From an uncultured Muribaculum sp. (lineage in GTDB: Bacteria > Bacteroidota > Bacteroidia > Bacteroidales > Muribaculaceae), in NCBI GenBank assembly GCA_910589555.1, contig CAJUTE010000009.1, positions 1 to 64,000 of the forward strand: a stretch of DNA of 64,000 nt. The letters are read 5' to 3'. The notes beneath the pieces are model-generated. The model was not told where the DNA came from. It was given only the letters and a program-made list of their open reading frames with translations, and did no database searches. A program made the translations under genes and the position numbers. Shown here piece after piece: positions 18,447-26,969 of the stretch (positions within the stretch are counted from its first letter, which is position 1; every line of letters begins with the position of its first letter).

Positions 18447-19681
18447 TGGAGAGGGTATAGAAGGTAAGGCTGACGGCGTGTTTTGAATGCGTTGACTTCA
18501 TCTTGCCATGTGGCTTTTATCTCTGAAGCCGATTTGCCTGCCACGATCATCGGGCGCACACGGTCATTGCCTATCAGTTTGTCAAAAAATGAATTGAAGA
18601 AAGTCGCTTTGCCTGAGGTCATGTTGTTGTAGGCGTCGATGATGTAGCTGAGGTCTACGCCTGCCGCTATGACTGAGTCAGTGTTGGCATCGCGCAGGTC
18701 AACTCCATGGCAAAGTTTGCCAAGCAGTGGCGGATTCTTGGCTCCGGGCATGCTTTTGGGGGTGAATGAGAAGCCGCGGTCGCGCATGGCTGGATGTCCG
18801 TAAGCCATGAATGGGAAATCGGTGCCGCGTCCCACGCTCGCTGTGGTGCCTTCAAAATAGCACAGCGACGGATAGAGATATATCGCCTCCATGTCGCACA
18901 GGTTGGGCGATGGAGCTTGCGGGAGGGTGTAACGCGAGGCGTGGGTGTAATTTTCCACGGGTATCACGGTGAGGTCGGCTTTGTCACCGTTTTTGAGCCA
19001 TCCTTCTCCATTTGCCATTGTGGCTATCTCGCCCATGGTCATGCCGTGGAGCACGGGAACCGGGATGCGTCCCACGCCGCTGCGCAGTTTCATGTCGAGC
19101 ACCGGACCGTCAACAGTCATGCCGAGAGGATTGGGGCGGTCGAGCACTATCACTTTTTTGCCGTGGCGCGCGGCAGCCTCCATCGCCTCGATCATGGTGA
19201 TGTGATAGGTGTAGAAGCGTGTGCCCACATCCTGAAGGTCCACTACGATTGCATCTATTGAGTCCATGACATCGTCGGGGATGCCGCGTTTGCCGCCCGA
19301 GTAGAGCGATTTCACGGGTAGTCCGGTGGCTTCGTCGATTCCGCTTTTCACGTGTTGTCCCGCATCGGCGGTGCCTCTGAAGCCATGTTCCGGCGACAGC
19401 AGCGTAGTCACGTTGATGTCGTTTTCGAGCATTAGGTCCACAGTGTGCTTGTCGCCCACGGTTCCGGTGTGGTTAGACAGTAGCGCCACACGCTTTCCTT
19501 CGAGCATGGGGCGGTAGAGGTCGACACGCGCAGCCCCCGGAAGAATCTCTTTCAGAGTGTCGGCAGGAGCCTCGTTGTGTGACGCTGTTGTTGATGATGT
19601 GTCGCGAGAGCCGCACGACGTGGCTTGTGGAGCGGCGGCAAGCAGGATCGCGATATAGATTATATGTCGGAAGATGTTCAT
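18443..19681 (-). CDS. namZ: exo-beta-N-acetylmuramidase, NamZ/DUF1343 (GH171)
   Basis: 412 residues from the ATG at 19681. The signal peptide ends in a lipobox-like ATSC (Cys24). The conserved DUF1343 body is complete: LLSNHTG, SPEHGFRGTADAG, SLYSGGKR, DLQDVGTRFYTY, LDRPNPLG and FEGTTASVGRGTD. Family members remove terminal MurNAc from peptidoglycan fragments. An ATG five codons upstream is rejected because it overlaps a TATCTTTG element. With the symporter and WYL regulator it forms a compact operon that would scavenge or recycle cell-wall sugars at the envelope (inference). Confidence 0.88.
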   Translation of the reverse strand: MNIFRHIIYIAILLAAAPQATSCGSRDTSSTTASHNEAPADTLKEILPGAARVDLYRPMLEGKRVALLSNHTGTVGDKHTVDLMLENDINVTTLLSPEHGFRGTADAGQHVKSGIDEATGLPVKSLYSGGKRGIPDDVMDSIDAIVVDLQDVGTRFYTYHITMIEAMEAAARHGKKVIVLDRPNPLGMTVDGPVLDMKLRSGVGRIPVPVLHGMTMGEIATMANGEGWLKNGDKADLTVIPVENYTHASRYTLPQAPSPNLCDMEAIYLYPSLCYFEGTTASVGRGTDFPFMAYGHPAMRDRGFSFTPKSMPGAKNPPLLGKLCHGVDLRDANTDSVIAAGVDLSYIIDAYNNMTSGKATFFNSFFDKLIGNDRVRPMIVAGKSASEIKATWQDEVNAFKTRRQPYLLYPLQ

Positions 19682-19685
19682 TCCG

Positions 19686-19693
19686 CAAAGATA
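19686..19693 (-). promoter_or_regulatory. -7 element directly ahead of namZ
   Basis: TATCTTTG on the minus strand, only 4 nt before the namZ ATG. If used, the mRNA would be almost leaderless. No -33 box is visible. Confidence 0.4.
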
Positions 19694-19717
19694 CATTTTT
19701 ATGCGGATATTGATGAG

Positions 19718-20998
19718 CTATTTAGCGCATTTTGACAACATACGGTGCCCTATGCGGCAATAAAGGCATTTTTTTGTCTCGCAATATTCCCGCCGCAATT
19801 GTATCAGAGCCTGAGAGGTCCACGCGTCGGGACATTGGATGCCGCCGGCGTTGAACAGTGATATGATTGTGTTGCTCTCGGGTTTCAGCTCCTGCAATAG
19901 ATTCACGGCAAGAGCCGTAAGCTCACGGTTGTCGACCGACAGCGAATAGGCGTGCATGAGCGGGACCACCACATTGATGGCGAGCACTGAGATGGATGAG
20001 CGGCTCAACGCGGCAGCCGCAGGCTTTTCTGAGCGTTCTCCAAAGGTGTAGTGTGTCGCCCAATATCCGGTAAATTCCACATTGAACAGCCGTGGCAAGT
20101 CGTCGACGCTGCGAGTGTCGAGTATCTTTGACATCATCTTGAAGCCGCCAAACAGTATTGCCGCCAGAAAGGCTATGCGGCGGTGGGGAAAATTAGGGGG
20201 ACGCATACGTGCGGTTTTCCATCCGAGCGATGCGGGCTTTACGAGCGTGAATTTATTGGCGAGAAAGTCATATTCCTGTTTCAGGAGCGACGTGTAGGTG
20301 TCGTTGCCGTCAATATTGTCAAGGAAGCCGGCTTGCCCGAACAGGAGGGCTTCGATGCTCAATTGCGAGTCAGAGTGCTTGCCTATGAATTTCAAGGGCA
20401 AGCTCATGGCAAGCCGCTCAAACGGCTCGCTGTTTATGCCGAAGCCGAGTGCTCGCGCAAGGGCGATGTAGCACGTTGATTCCCAGTCGCCCGAAAAATG
20501 GTCGAGATAGCGTTTTATGCGTTCGCTTTTCTGATAGAGCCTTTCATAGGCAAGAGAGTCGATCCAAGAATGGAGGTGCAGCGGTTCCATGACTGATATC
20601 TCCCGACGGCAAGGGAGGTCGCGGTCGGCGAGATTGACCAGAGAATCATATCGGGCACGGAAATTCGGGCTGCAATCCATCTTCATCTGTGGTACTATGT
20701 TGCCGTCGGAACGCTTTATGGGCATATCATCTTTGGCGACCACGTGCAATATCACCGAGTCGTAGGCGGGATCGGTGTGGTGGTTGTGGCGGTGCCAGTC
20801 GCTCGCTCTCACGTGTATTTCCACATCGCCTGCCCACATCTGGTCGCCTATCATGATTTTGGCATTGAAGAAATCGGGACCGGAACCGGTGTTGAGTTTG
20901 CCGGGGTCGATGATCCTCACACGCGTTCCGGCACACGTCGTCATGTCCAACGGTTGCCACAGTCGGTGTTGCCAGATGTATTGCATAAGTTTTTCCAT
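19718..20998 (-). CDS. DUF2851 family protein
   Basis: 426 residues, cytoplasmic, no signal peptide. N-terminal LMQYIWQHRLW and NTGSGPDFFNAKI with EIHVRASDWHRH are the signature of DUF2851, widespread in Bacteroidota. The C-terminus carries a cysteine pattern (CETKKCLYCRIG) that could bind metal. The N-terminal fold has nuclease-like charged residues, but no activity is known to me. It follows pfkA by 95 nt, with a strong hairpin between them. Confidence 0.8.
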   Translation of the reverse strand: MEKLMQYIWQHRLWQPLDMTTCAGTRVRIIDPGKLNTGSGPDFFNAKIMIGDQMWAGDVEIHVRASDWHRHNHHTDPAYDSVILHVVAKDDMPIKRSDGNIVPQMKMDCSPNFRARYDSLVNLADRDLPCRREISVMEPLHLHSWIDSLAYERLYQKSERIKRYLDHFSGDWESTCYIALARALGFGINSEPFERLAMSLPLKFIGKHSDSQLSIEALLFGQAGFLDNIDGNDTYTSLLKQEYDFLANKFTLVKPASLGWKTARMRPPNFPHRRIAFLAAILFGGFKMMSKILDTRSVDDLPRLFNVEFTGYWATHYTFGERSEKPAAAALSRSSISVLAINVVVPLMHAYSLSVDNRELTALAVNLLQELKPESNTIISLFNAGGIQCPDAWTSQALIQLRREYCETKKCLYCRIGHRMLSKCAK

Positions 20999-21051
20999 GG
21001 AGTCGAGGGGATTGATTGCTGAGATTGAGGAAGAGAGGAGCTGATATGCTG

Positions 21052-21087
21052 AGCGGATAGGGCACGAGGTAGTGGACCCTATCCGCT
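21052..21087 (-). terminator. hairpin between pfkA and DUF2851 gene
   Basis: Eleven-base perfect stem AGCGGATAGGG (21052-21062) with CCCTATCCGCT (21077-21087). No U-run follows on the minus strand, so it may stabilise or process the transcript rather than end it. Confidence 0.4.
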
Positions 21088-21093
21088 TGGATA

Positions 21094-22074
21094 TTAGATT
21101 GAGAGACGACGCAGGGTGTCGATAAGCTCAGGCTTGATCTGCTTATCGTTCTTTATCGCCTTGCTGAACGGCACATATACGATTTCGTCGTTCCGGATGC
21201 CGATCATCACGTTTCGTTGGTCTTCAAGGAGCGCGTCGATTGCCGCCGAGCCGAGTCGCGACGCGAGGATGCGGTCAGCAGCGGTGGGCGATCCTCCTCG
21301 TTGCAGGTGTCCGAGGATTGACACGCGCACATCGTAGCCGGGATATTCGTTTTTCACGCGTTCGGCAAGTCCCATGGCGCCGCCGGTCACCGGGCTTTCG
21401 GCAACGAGTACTATCGATGAGTTTTTGCTCTTGCGGAATCCGTTCTGGATAAGTTCCGCAAGCTGGTCCACCTGAGTCGATATTTCCGGGATTATCGCAG
21501 CCTCGGCGCCTGATGCTATCGCTCCGTTCAGGGCGAGGAATCCGGCGTCACGTCCCATTACCTCGATGAAGAACAGACGTTCGTGGCTGGTGGCTGTGTC
21601 GCGTATTTTGTCGACACACTCCATGATGGTGTTGAGCGCTGTGTCGTAGCCTATGGTTTTGTCGGTGCCGAAGAGGTCGTTGTCGATAGTTCCGGGGAGT
21701 CCGATGATAGGGAAATTGAATTCGCTGGCAAATATTCTGGCTCCGGTGAGAGAACCGTCGCCGCCTATCACTACGAGCGAGTCTATTTCATGCTGTTTCA
21801 GAGTGTCGTAGGCGAGCTGACGTCCTTCGGGTGTTTCAAACTCCTTGCATCGCGCGGTTTTCAGAATGGTACCTCCCATCTGTATGATGTTTGACACGTT
21901 TTGAGTCTTGAAATCCACGATTTCGTCAGTTATAAGACCTCGGTAACCGCGATAGATACCTTTCACTTTCAGTCCGCTATATATTGCCGAGCGGGTTACG
22001 GCGCGGATTGCCGCGTTCATTCCTGGCGCGTCACCTCCTGAGGTGAGAATGCCGACGGTCTTAATCTGTGACAT
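21094..22074 (-). CDS. pfkA: ATP-dependent 6-phosphofructokinase
   Basis: 326 residues, the usual PfkA length. GGDAPGMN at 13-20, GGDGS at 104-108 and PGTIDND at 127-133; glycine rather than lysine before TIDND fits the ATP-dependent, not pyrophosphate-dependent, type. It phosphorylates fructose 6-phosphate, the committed step of glycolysis. A well-formed promoter precedes it with a leader of about 25 nt. Confidence 0.95.
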   Translation of the reverse strand: MSQIKTVGILTSGGDAPGMNAAIRAVTRSAIYSGLKVKGIYRGYRGLITDEIVDFKTQNVSNIIQMGGTILKTARCKEFETPEGRQLAYDTLKQHEIDSLVVIGGDGSLTGARIFASEFNFPIIGLPGTIDNDLFGTDKTIGYDTALNTIMECVDKIRDTATSHERLFFIEVMGRDAGFLALNGAIASGAEAAIIPEISTQVDQLAELIQNGFRKSKNSSIVLVAESPVTGGAMGLAERVKNEYPGYDVRVSILGHLQRGGSPTAADRILASRLGSAAIDALLEDQRNVMIGIRNDEIVYVPFSKAIKNDKQIKPELIDTLRRLSI

Positions 22075-22105
22075 ATTGAATAGAGATTAAATGATTTATT
22101 AATCG

Positions 22106-22136
22106 CAAAATTATTAAATCGGGAGCTTAAAAACAA
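22106..22136 (-). promoter_or_regulatory. sigma-ABfr promoter for pfkA
   Basis: Minus strand TTG at 22136-22134, 20-bp spacer, TAATTTTG at 22113-22106. Confidence 0.65.
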
Positions 22137-22172
22137 CCATTGGTTGCAATTTTTAACTATTTATTGCTCCGT

Positions 22173-22667
22173 TTAGTCGGGATTTATGCCTGTCACGATG
22201 CAGGTGGTGGCGCCGCGCCATGGCAGCGCGCCCCAATAGCGTTTATAAGTGACCGACACTTTTTTGCCGCTCCCTTTTAGCGAGGATAGCTCACGAGCCA
22301 CCCGGTCGTTGTCGACTGAAAATACAAAATCGCGTGAATAGACTTGTGAGGTGTCGACGAGCGACTGGTTGACAAGCATCTGTCCTTCCCATGTCTTGAA
22401 CAGGAATCCCTGCTTTTTGAAGTCGACCACATATCCCTCTTCATGCATGTGGGTTTCGTAGGGGGCGAGATATCTCATCCAGAATATTCCGGCAAGCACG
22501 GCGGCGATGATGAAAGCCGACCACAAGAGAATCTTGCGTCCGCGGTTGCGTCGGCGCCTCGGTTTTTCGGGTTGCGGCGTTTCCTCGTTGTCAAATCGTA
22601 TAACGGGGTCAGGCGTTTCCTCGGGTTGAGGAGCCATGAAATAGTCAGGTTTGTCGTCGAAATCCAT
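22173..22667 (-). CDS. conserved single-pass membrane protein
   Basis: 164 residues from the ATG at 22667; a longer frame begins with TTG inside the upstream gene and is less likely. An acidic, proline-rich N-terminus is followed by an RRRRNRGRK cluster, a membrane segment (about 47-67) and a periplasmic domain with EGYVVDFKKQGFLFKTWEG and LPWRGATTCIVTG. The same pattern is conserved in many Bacteroidota, where it is sometimes misnamed 6-phosphogluconate dehydrogenase. Function unknown. It follows the flippase-like gene by 16 nt. Confidence 0.7.
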   Translation of the reverse strand: MDFDDKPDYFMAPQPEETPDPVIRFDNEETPQPEKPRRRRNRGRKILLWSAFIIAAVLAGIFWMRYLAPYETHMHEEGYVVDFKKQGFLFKTWEGQMLVNQSLVDTSQVYSRDFVFSVDNDRVARELSSLKGSGKKVSVTYKRYWGALPWRGATTCIVTGINPD

Positions 22668-22683
22668 AGTGGGGTTGAAATTG

Positions 22684-23676
22684 TTAAGCTGTGTGTGAGC
22701 GTTTTCTTCCGTCAAGGGCTATCGAGATGAATGCGTATATGCCGAGAAGCACCACAAATGCGTTTTGAACACCCCACACAATCATGGCGAATGCCGCCGC
22801 ACGGTCAAATTCCACGCCATATATGCCTAATGAGAATATGACGGCGAGGTGCCATGGTCCCAATCCTCCGTTGCTCGGGATACCCATCGAGATGCTTGAA
22901 AGCACAAAGGTGACCAGCGCGCAGATGAATCCGAGCCCCATGGTGAAGTCAAATGCCTGGAACTGTAGATAAAGCTGAAGGAAGTAGCATCCCCAGATTG
23001 CGAATGTAAGAAGGATCCAACGCCCTTTTCCCGGCATTTTCGCCACAACGGCAAATCCGTCCCAAAGGTCTTTCACCCAGGTGCGTATCTTCAACACCCA
23101 CTTATTGCTGCTTTTCGACATGAACAGCCATGCCAGCGCTATCACGCCTATTACGCAGGCTATCCAGAATGCAGGGCTGTGGAAGATCCCTTCGATGCCT
23201 TGGTATGCCTGAGGATATTTCTCGGAGAATGCCACAAATGCTTCGCGGGCTATAAAGAATGTGCCTACGGTGAGCAGCAACACCATGGCGGTGTCGGCAA
23301 GACGGTCGCACACCATTGAGCCGAACACGGTGGTGAACGGCGCTTTCTGTCGCTTTGCTATGTAGCCCGAGCGCCACAGTTCGCCAAGGCGCGGAGCGAG
23401 CAGATTGATGGCGTATGTGCCGAATACGCTCCACACAAGCGGAGCAAGCGGAGTGTGGATTTTCAACGCGTCGAGCTGTATGCTCCATCTCATCGCGCGG
23501 AACACATGGGAAAACACACTCACAACCAGTGCGATGCCTATCCACCAATAATTGCACTCCCTGATCTCGGCAGTGATCACATTCATGTCTATTTTGGTGT
23601 AGAGATAGTAGCAAAGCCAGGCGCTCAATGCCACCGGCAACCCATACTTGAATATATTGCTCAGTACTTTCTTCAC
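22684..23676 (-). CDS. flippase-like (UPF0104 / AglD-MprF type) membrane protein
   Basis: 330 residues with about eight membrane segments. Starts with GTG at 23676. Contains the family features LLAPRLGELWRSGY near residue 90 and SSISMGIPSNGGLGPWH near 265. The family includes the lipid-flipping half of MprF, so movement of a lipid or lipid-linked sugar across the inner membrane is plausible, but the substrate is unknown. Own promoter upstream. Confidence 0.78.
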   Translation of the reverse strand: MKKVLSNIFKYGLPVALSAWLCYYLYTKIDMNVITAEIRECNYWWIGIALVVSVFSHVFRAMRWSIQLDALKIHTPLAPLVWSVFGTYAINLLAPRLGELWRSGYIAKRQKAPFTTVFGSMVCDRLADTAMVLLLTVGTFFIAREAFVAFSEKYPQAYQGIEGIFHSPAFWIACVIGVIALAWLFMSKSSNKWVLKIRTWVKDLWDGFAVVAKMPGKGRWILLTFAIWGCYFLQLYLQFQAFDFTMGLGFICALVTFVLSSISMGIPSNGGLGPWHLAVIFSLGIYGVEFDRAAAFAMIVWGVQNAFVVLLGIYAFISIALDGRKRSHTA

Positions 23677-23698
23677 TGCAATTAACTTTTATACAGCA

Positions 23699-23729
23699 CA
23701 AAGTTATGGAAAATCAATGAGAATCCAAA
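23699..23729 (-). promoter_or_regulatory. sigma-ABfr promoter for flippase-like gene
   Basis: Minus strand TTTG at 23729-23726, 19-bp spacer, TAACTTTG at 23706-23699. Confidence 0.75.
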
Positions 23730-23793
23730 TAAGCTATAAATTAATGTTGCAGGTTTATTGCCATTTGACCCTGCGCTTGCAGGTGTTAAAGTC

Positions 23794-23833
23794 ATTAAGG
23801 TCGTTAAAGCTTAGAGACTTTAACGACCTTAAT
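23794..23833 (-). terminator. long hairpin at end of SusC/D locus
   Basis: Sixteen-base perfect stem (23794-23809 with 23818-23833) around an 8-nt loop, 5 nt past the stop of the second TlpA-type gene. The U-tract is weak, but the stem is strong enough to end or protect the long transcript. Confidence 0.65.
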
Positions 23834-23838
23834 TGTGA

Positions 23839-25014
23839 TTATTTGCCGAGCTCTTGTTCGAGGATGGCGTTCACTCCTGCCGGAGCGTGTCCGGCATGGA
23901 TTATGCGTCCGTCGGGGCTTAGGACGAGCAGAAACGGTATGCCGCTCAGTCCGTAATGCTCCACAAGCGGTTTTGAGCGTTCGTCGCCTGCCCAAAGCTG
24001 GGTCCATTCCATTTTTTCCTGTGCCATGGCTTCGCGCCATGCAGGTTCCTCGCTGTCGACGGAGATTGCAAGTATGTCGAGCTTCTCGCCATAGGTGTGA
24101 TATAGTTCACGCACGTGGGGTATCGCCGCACGGCACGGTCCGCACCATGACGCCCAGAAATCGATCATCACATATTTGCCGTTCTTGGTGAAGTCCGACA
24201 GATGCAGTTCGTTGTTGAGCGTGTCGCCCACGGCAAAGTCGGTGTAGGGGGATTCGCGTAAAAACTTTCGGCTTGCCTCGATTGCGCGGTTCACCTGCTC
24301 CAGACGTTTAGGGTCGTCGAGTTGCTGCATACGGTCACGCACCTCGTTGAGTTCGCTTTCCGAGTAGAAAAACGGCGAATTCAGGTCTTCCATCAGCAGC
24401 AGTCCCGAAATGCTGTAGGAGGGGTGCTGCGCGATGAATGCCCTGCGAGCAGAATCCTCTTTTTGTGAAGCAACCTCATAGACGGCCTTCAGCTCTTTCT
24501 CCCGGTCAGCGCTGCGGCTTTTTTTGTCGTCAGCCCAGAAGAGGTCATAATGAGCCTGCTTTGAAGCGAAAGTGTAGGGGAACATAGCCTGCTGATATTC
24601 GGCATACTGCTTTTGTGCGTTTCCGCCGTCGACGGTGACATTGCGGGTTTTCATCAGCCCGACGGTGCCTGCGTAGAACGACGGCGCAACGCTGTCGATG
24701 TGGGCGGTGCTGATTGAATATGGCGCATTTTCAATCATCAGTTCCACTACCTTTGACAGCTCATCGGGATTGTTGCTGTTGATGTAAAGCTCAGCGAGAG
24801 TGGGCGACGCTACGCTTCCGGTGATGGTGAAAGTGCCGTCGGTTGACTCTACGACCGTTTTCCCAAAGTCGGGATTGTTGCTGCGTTCGCGTATCTTTAA
24901 TTCGATTTTGGTCCCTTGCTGAATGCCCGGGATATTCCCTTTTATTTCAAATCCCTGCGCCATCATGCCGAGAGTGGCGGCAGAGAGCATGGCGCATAGT
25001 GCTGTTCTTTTCAT
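23839..25014 (-). CDS. TlpA-type thioredoxin protein with DUF4369-like N-domain (copy 2)
   Basis: 391 residues from the ATG at 25014; the frame extends to a TTG at 25035 that overlaps the upstream stop and is not used here. Signal peptide (ends MMAQ), DUF4369-like beta domain (about 20-120), helical linker, then a thioredoxin fold with FWASWCGPC near residue 285 and the cis-proline loop GIPFLLVL. Likely a periplasmic thiol reductant or disulphide isomerase. A tandem paralogue of the next gene upstream (10 nt apart), both at the end of the SusC/D transcript. Confidence 0.85.
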   Translation of the reverse strand: MKRTALCAMLSAATLGMMAQGFEIKGNIPGIQQGTKIELKIRERSNNPDFGKTVVESTDGTFTITGSVASPTLAELYINSNNPDELSKVVELMIENAPYSISTAHIDSVAPSFYAGTVGLMKTRNVTVDGGNAQKQYAEYQQAMFPYTFASKQAHYDLFWADDKKSRSADREKELKAVYEVASQKEDSARRAFIAQHPSYSISGLLLMEDLNSPFFYSESELNEVRDRMQQLDDPKRLEQVNRAIEASRKFLRESPYTDFAVGDTLNNELHLSDFTKNGKYVMIDFWASWCGPCRAAIPHVRELYHTYGEKLDILAISVDSEEPAWREAMAQEKMEWTQLWAGDERSKPLVEHYGLSGIPFLLVLSPDGRIIHAGHAPAGVNAILEQELGK

Positions 25015-25024
25015 AATCGCGGTG

Positions 25025-26218
25025 TTATTCTCCAAGGTTATTTTTCAGGAATTCGGTCACTTCATCGGGCTTGTTGGTTGAGCACACCACTTCGCCCTTG
25101 TCGTTGATGAGGATGAGGCGAGGAATGGTGTTTATAAAATAAGCCTGAGCCACGTTCTGCATCTGGGGTTCAGCGGCGAAAAATTGGCTCCAGGTCATTT
25201 TTTCTTCCTCCATCGCCTTGCGCCAGTCGGCTTCTTCGCTGTCGAGCGACACGCTGAGAATGTTAAGCTTGTCGGCATATTTTTCCTGCAACTCCTTTAC
25301 GTGTGGAATGGCGGCACGACAGGGTCCGCACCATGATGCCCAGAAGTCAATGAAATTGTATTTTCCCGGGACTATGCGCTCAGATATGCGCACCACGTCG
25401 CCCTTGTCGGTGGTGAGGTCGAAATCGGGGTATGCCATGCCGAGAGCATATTTCATAACGAAGTTGCGGCGGCGCTCAATGGTCGACACACGGGCTGTGT
25501 CGGGGCACACTTTCACCATGTCAGCCATGGCGTTGATCTCGTCGGCGGTGTAGGCAAACGGTTTTTCCAATTCCTTCTGAGTCAGATAGGCTGAAATGTG
25601 ATAGTCAGGATGAGCTTTGATGAATTCAGCGCGCACGGCGGCGAAGTTAGCCTCAGCCTCCTTGGCGAGCGCTTCATACTTTATCATGGTGTCGCGGTTG
25701 TCGTTGGTGTCGAAATATTTCGACGCTCTCAGATAGCTTGCGTTACGAGCTTTCAGATCGGCGTCTTTGACATGGTCGCGATAGCTGTTGAGCTGTTCCT
25801 GCGCGTTTCCGCCGGTGACCGCCGTACGATAGTCTGACGACGACATTTTTGCCAGGCTGTCGAGCGGGAACCCGGATGTGACATTATATTCCGCCCCCTC
25901 GATCATCACAGGCACGGTAAGCGTGGTCCAGTAGCGGTTCTGTTTCTTGTTGTATTTTGATAAGGCGAGCTCACACATACGTGGCGAGTCCACCGAACCG
26001 TTGAGGGCAAATGTGCCTCCGGTTGAGTATGTTTCCGCAAGCTGCACTTTCTTGCCGTTGGGATCCTCCACATCAATAAGTGTGATTTTCACACTGTCGG
26101 GCATTTCGGGAAAATCACCTTTGATTGAAAATGCCCCTGCATACATTGTCGCGGGCATGACAGCGGCTGCCAAGAGAGCAGCCGCGCCGATACCGTTGAC
26201 CAATACCTTTTTATTCAT
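25025..26218 (-). CDS. TlpA-type thioredoxin protein with DUF4369-like N-domain (copy 1)
   Basis: 397 residues: signal peptide (about 1-28), beta-rich N-domain, helical middle and a C-terminal thioredoxin fold with FWASWCGPC near residue 292 and cis-proline motif NTIPRLIL. Same architecture and many shared blocks as the following gene (FWASWCGPCRAAIPHV in both), so a tandem duplication. Such proteins commonly accompany SusC/D systems and are thought to handle thiols of imported cargo or of the transporter itself; the true partner is unknown. Confidence 0.85.
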   Translation of the reverse strand: MNKKVLVNGIGAAALLAAAVMPATMYAGAFSIKGDFPEMPDSVKITLIDVEDPNGKKVQLAETYSTGGTFALNGSVDSPRMCELALSKYNKKQNRYWTTLTVPVMIEGAEYNVTSGFPLDSLAKMSSSDYRTAVTGGNAQEQLNSYRDHVKDADLKARNASYLRASKYFDTNDNRDTMIKYEALAKEAEANFAAVRAEFIKAHPDYHISAYLTQKELEKPFAYTADEINAMADMVKVCPDTARVSTIERRRNFVMKYALGMAYPDFDLTTDKGDVVRISERIVPGKYNFIDFWASWCGPCRAAIPHVKELQEKYADKLNILSVSLDSEEADWRKAMEEEKMTWSQFFAAEPQMQNVAQAYFINTIPRLILINDKGEVVCSTNKPDEVTEFLKNNLGE

Positions 26219-26258
26219 AAAATGCTGAATTTTGGAATTAGACTGGTTCTTATTTGGT

Positions 26259-26969
26259 TTAATCTACATCTTTCACCCATCGCACACCCATGTAGCAAGC
26301 GGAGCTTGTGCATAGACGCGACACGTCGCCTGAGTTGGCGGTTATGCGGCGGAAATATACCATTGTGGCATCATCCTCGTAGTCGGGATTGATGGTGGAG
26401 GTCCAGTAATAGCCGTACTCTCCCACAAAGTCGAGGCTCATTTCAATCCAACCGTAGGTTTTTATGGGCACACATGAGCCGTTGAGTGTCAAGCCCAGCT
26501 CGCATCCTGAATCGGTTTGCTGCATGGAGTAAGCCACTCCGCCGCCACGATGACCATATTTTTCCGTATTTTTCATGCCGAGCGTTTTTTCGAGCTTCTG
26601 CCAATCCTCGTCGGATGGCAGTCTCCACCCGGTGGGAGCCGATTCCATGGCTTCCTCAAAAGAGAGAAGATTGCCATACACCGGAAAGTAATTCTGTTCG
26701 TAATCCTCGACAGCACGGTCGGTTGGCAGTACATAGTCCCAATCCCAATTGGTGTAATATTCAGCATCGGCGAGCGATGTGCCGTTTTTGGCGTTGGATG
26801 TGGTCCACAATTGGTCGCCGATTCTTACCCAGTTATACTGATTGCCCAGGTCATCGGTCACTGTGCCCCGGTCGGCAGGAGTCACAACAGGAAGTTTGTC
26901 ATCGTCGCTGCAAGAAGAGAGCGCTGTCGCCGCCAAAGCTATTGCCATATATATAATTTTTCTCATCAT
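26259..26969 (-). CDS. FISUMP-domain lipoprotein
   Basis: 236 residues. Lipoprotein signal (Cys20 in LSSC) followed by DDDK linker and a FISUMP domain (Fibrobacter succinogenes major paralogous domain): DDLGNQYNWVRIGDQLWTT near 40, GWRLPSDEDWQKLE near 118, YYWTSTI near 190 and GVRWVKD at the end. A surface-exposed binding or structural role is inferred. Its ATG overlaps the stop of the preceding lipoprotein gene by 4 nt, within the SusC/D operon. Confidence 0.8.
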   Translation of the reverse strand: MMRKIIYMAIALAATALSSCSDDDKLPVVTPADRGTVTDDLGNQYNWVRIGDQLWTTSNAKNGTSLADAEYYTNWDWDYVLPTDRAVEDYEQNYFPVYGNLLSFEEAMESAPTGWRLPSDEDWQKLEKTLGMKNTEKYGHRGGGVAYSMQQTDSGCELGLTLNGSCVPIKTYGWIEMSLDFVGEYGYYWTSTINPDYEDDATMVYFRRITANSGDVSRLCTSSACYMGVRWVKDVD

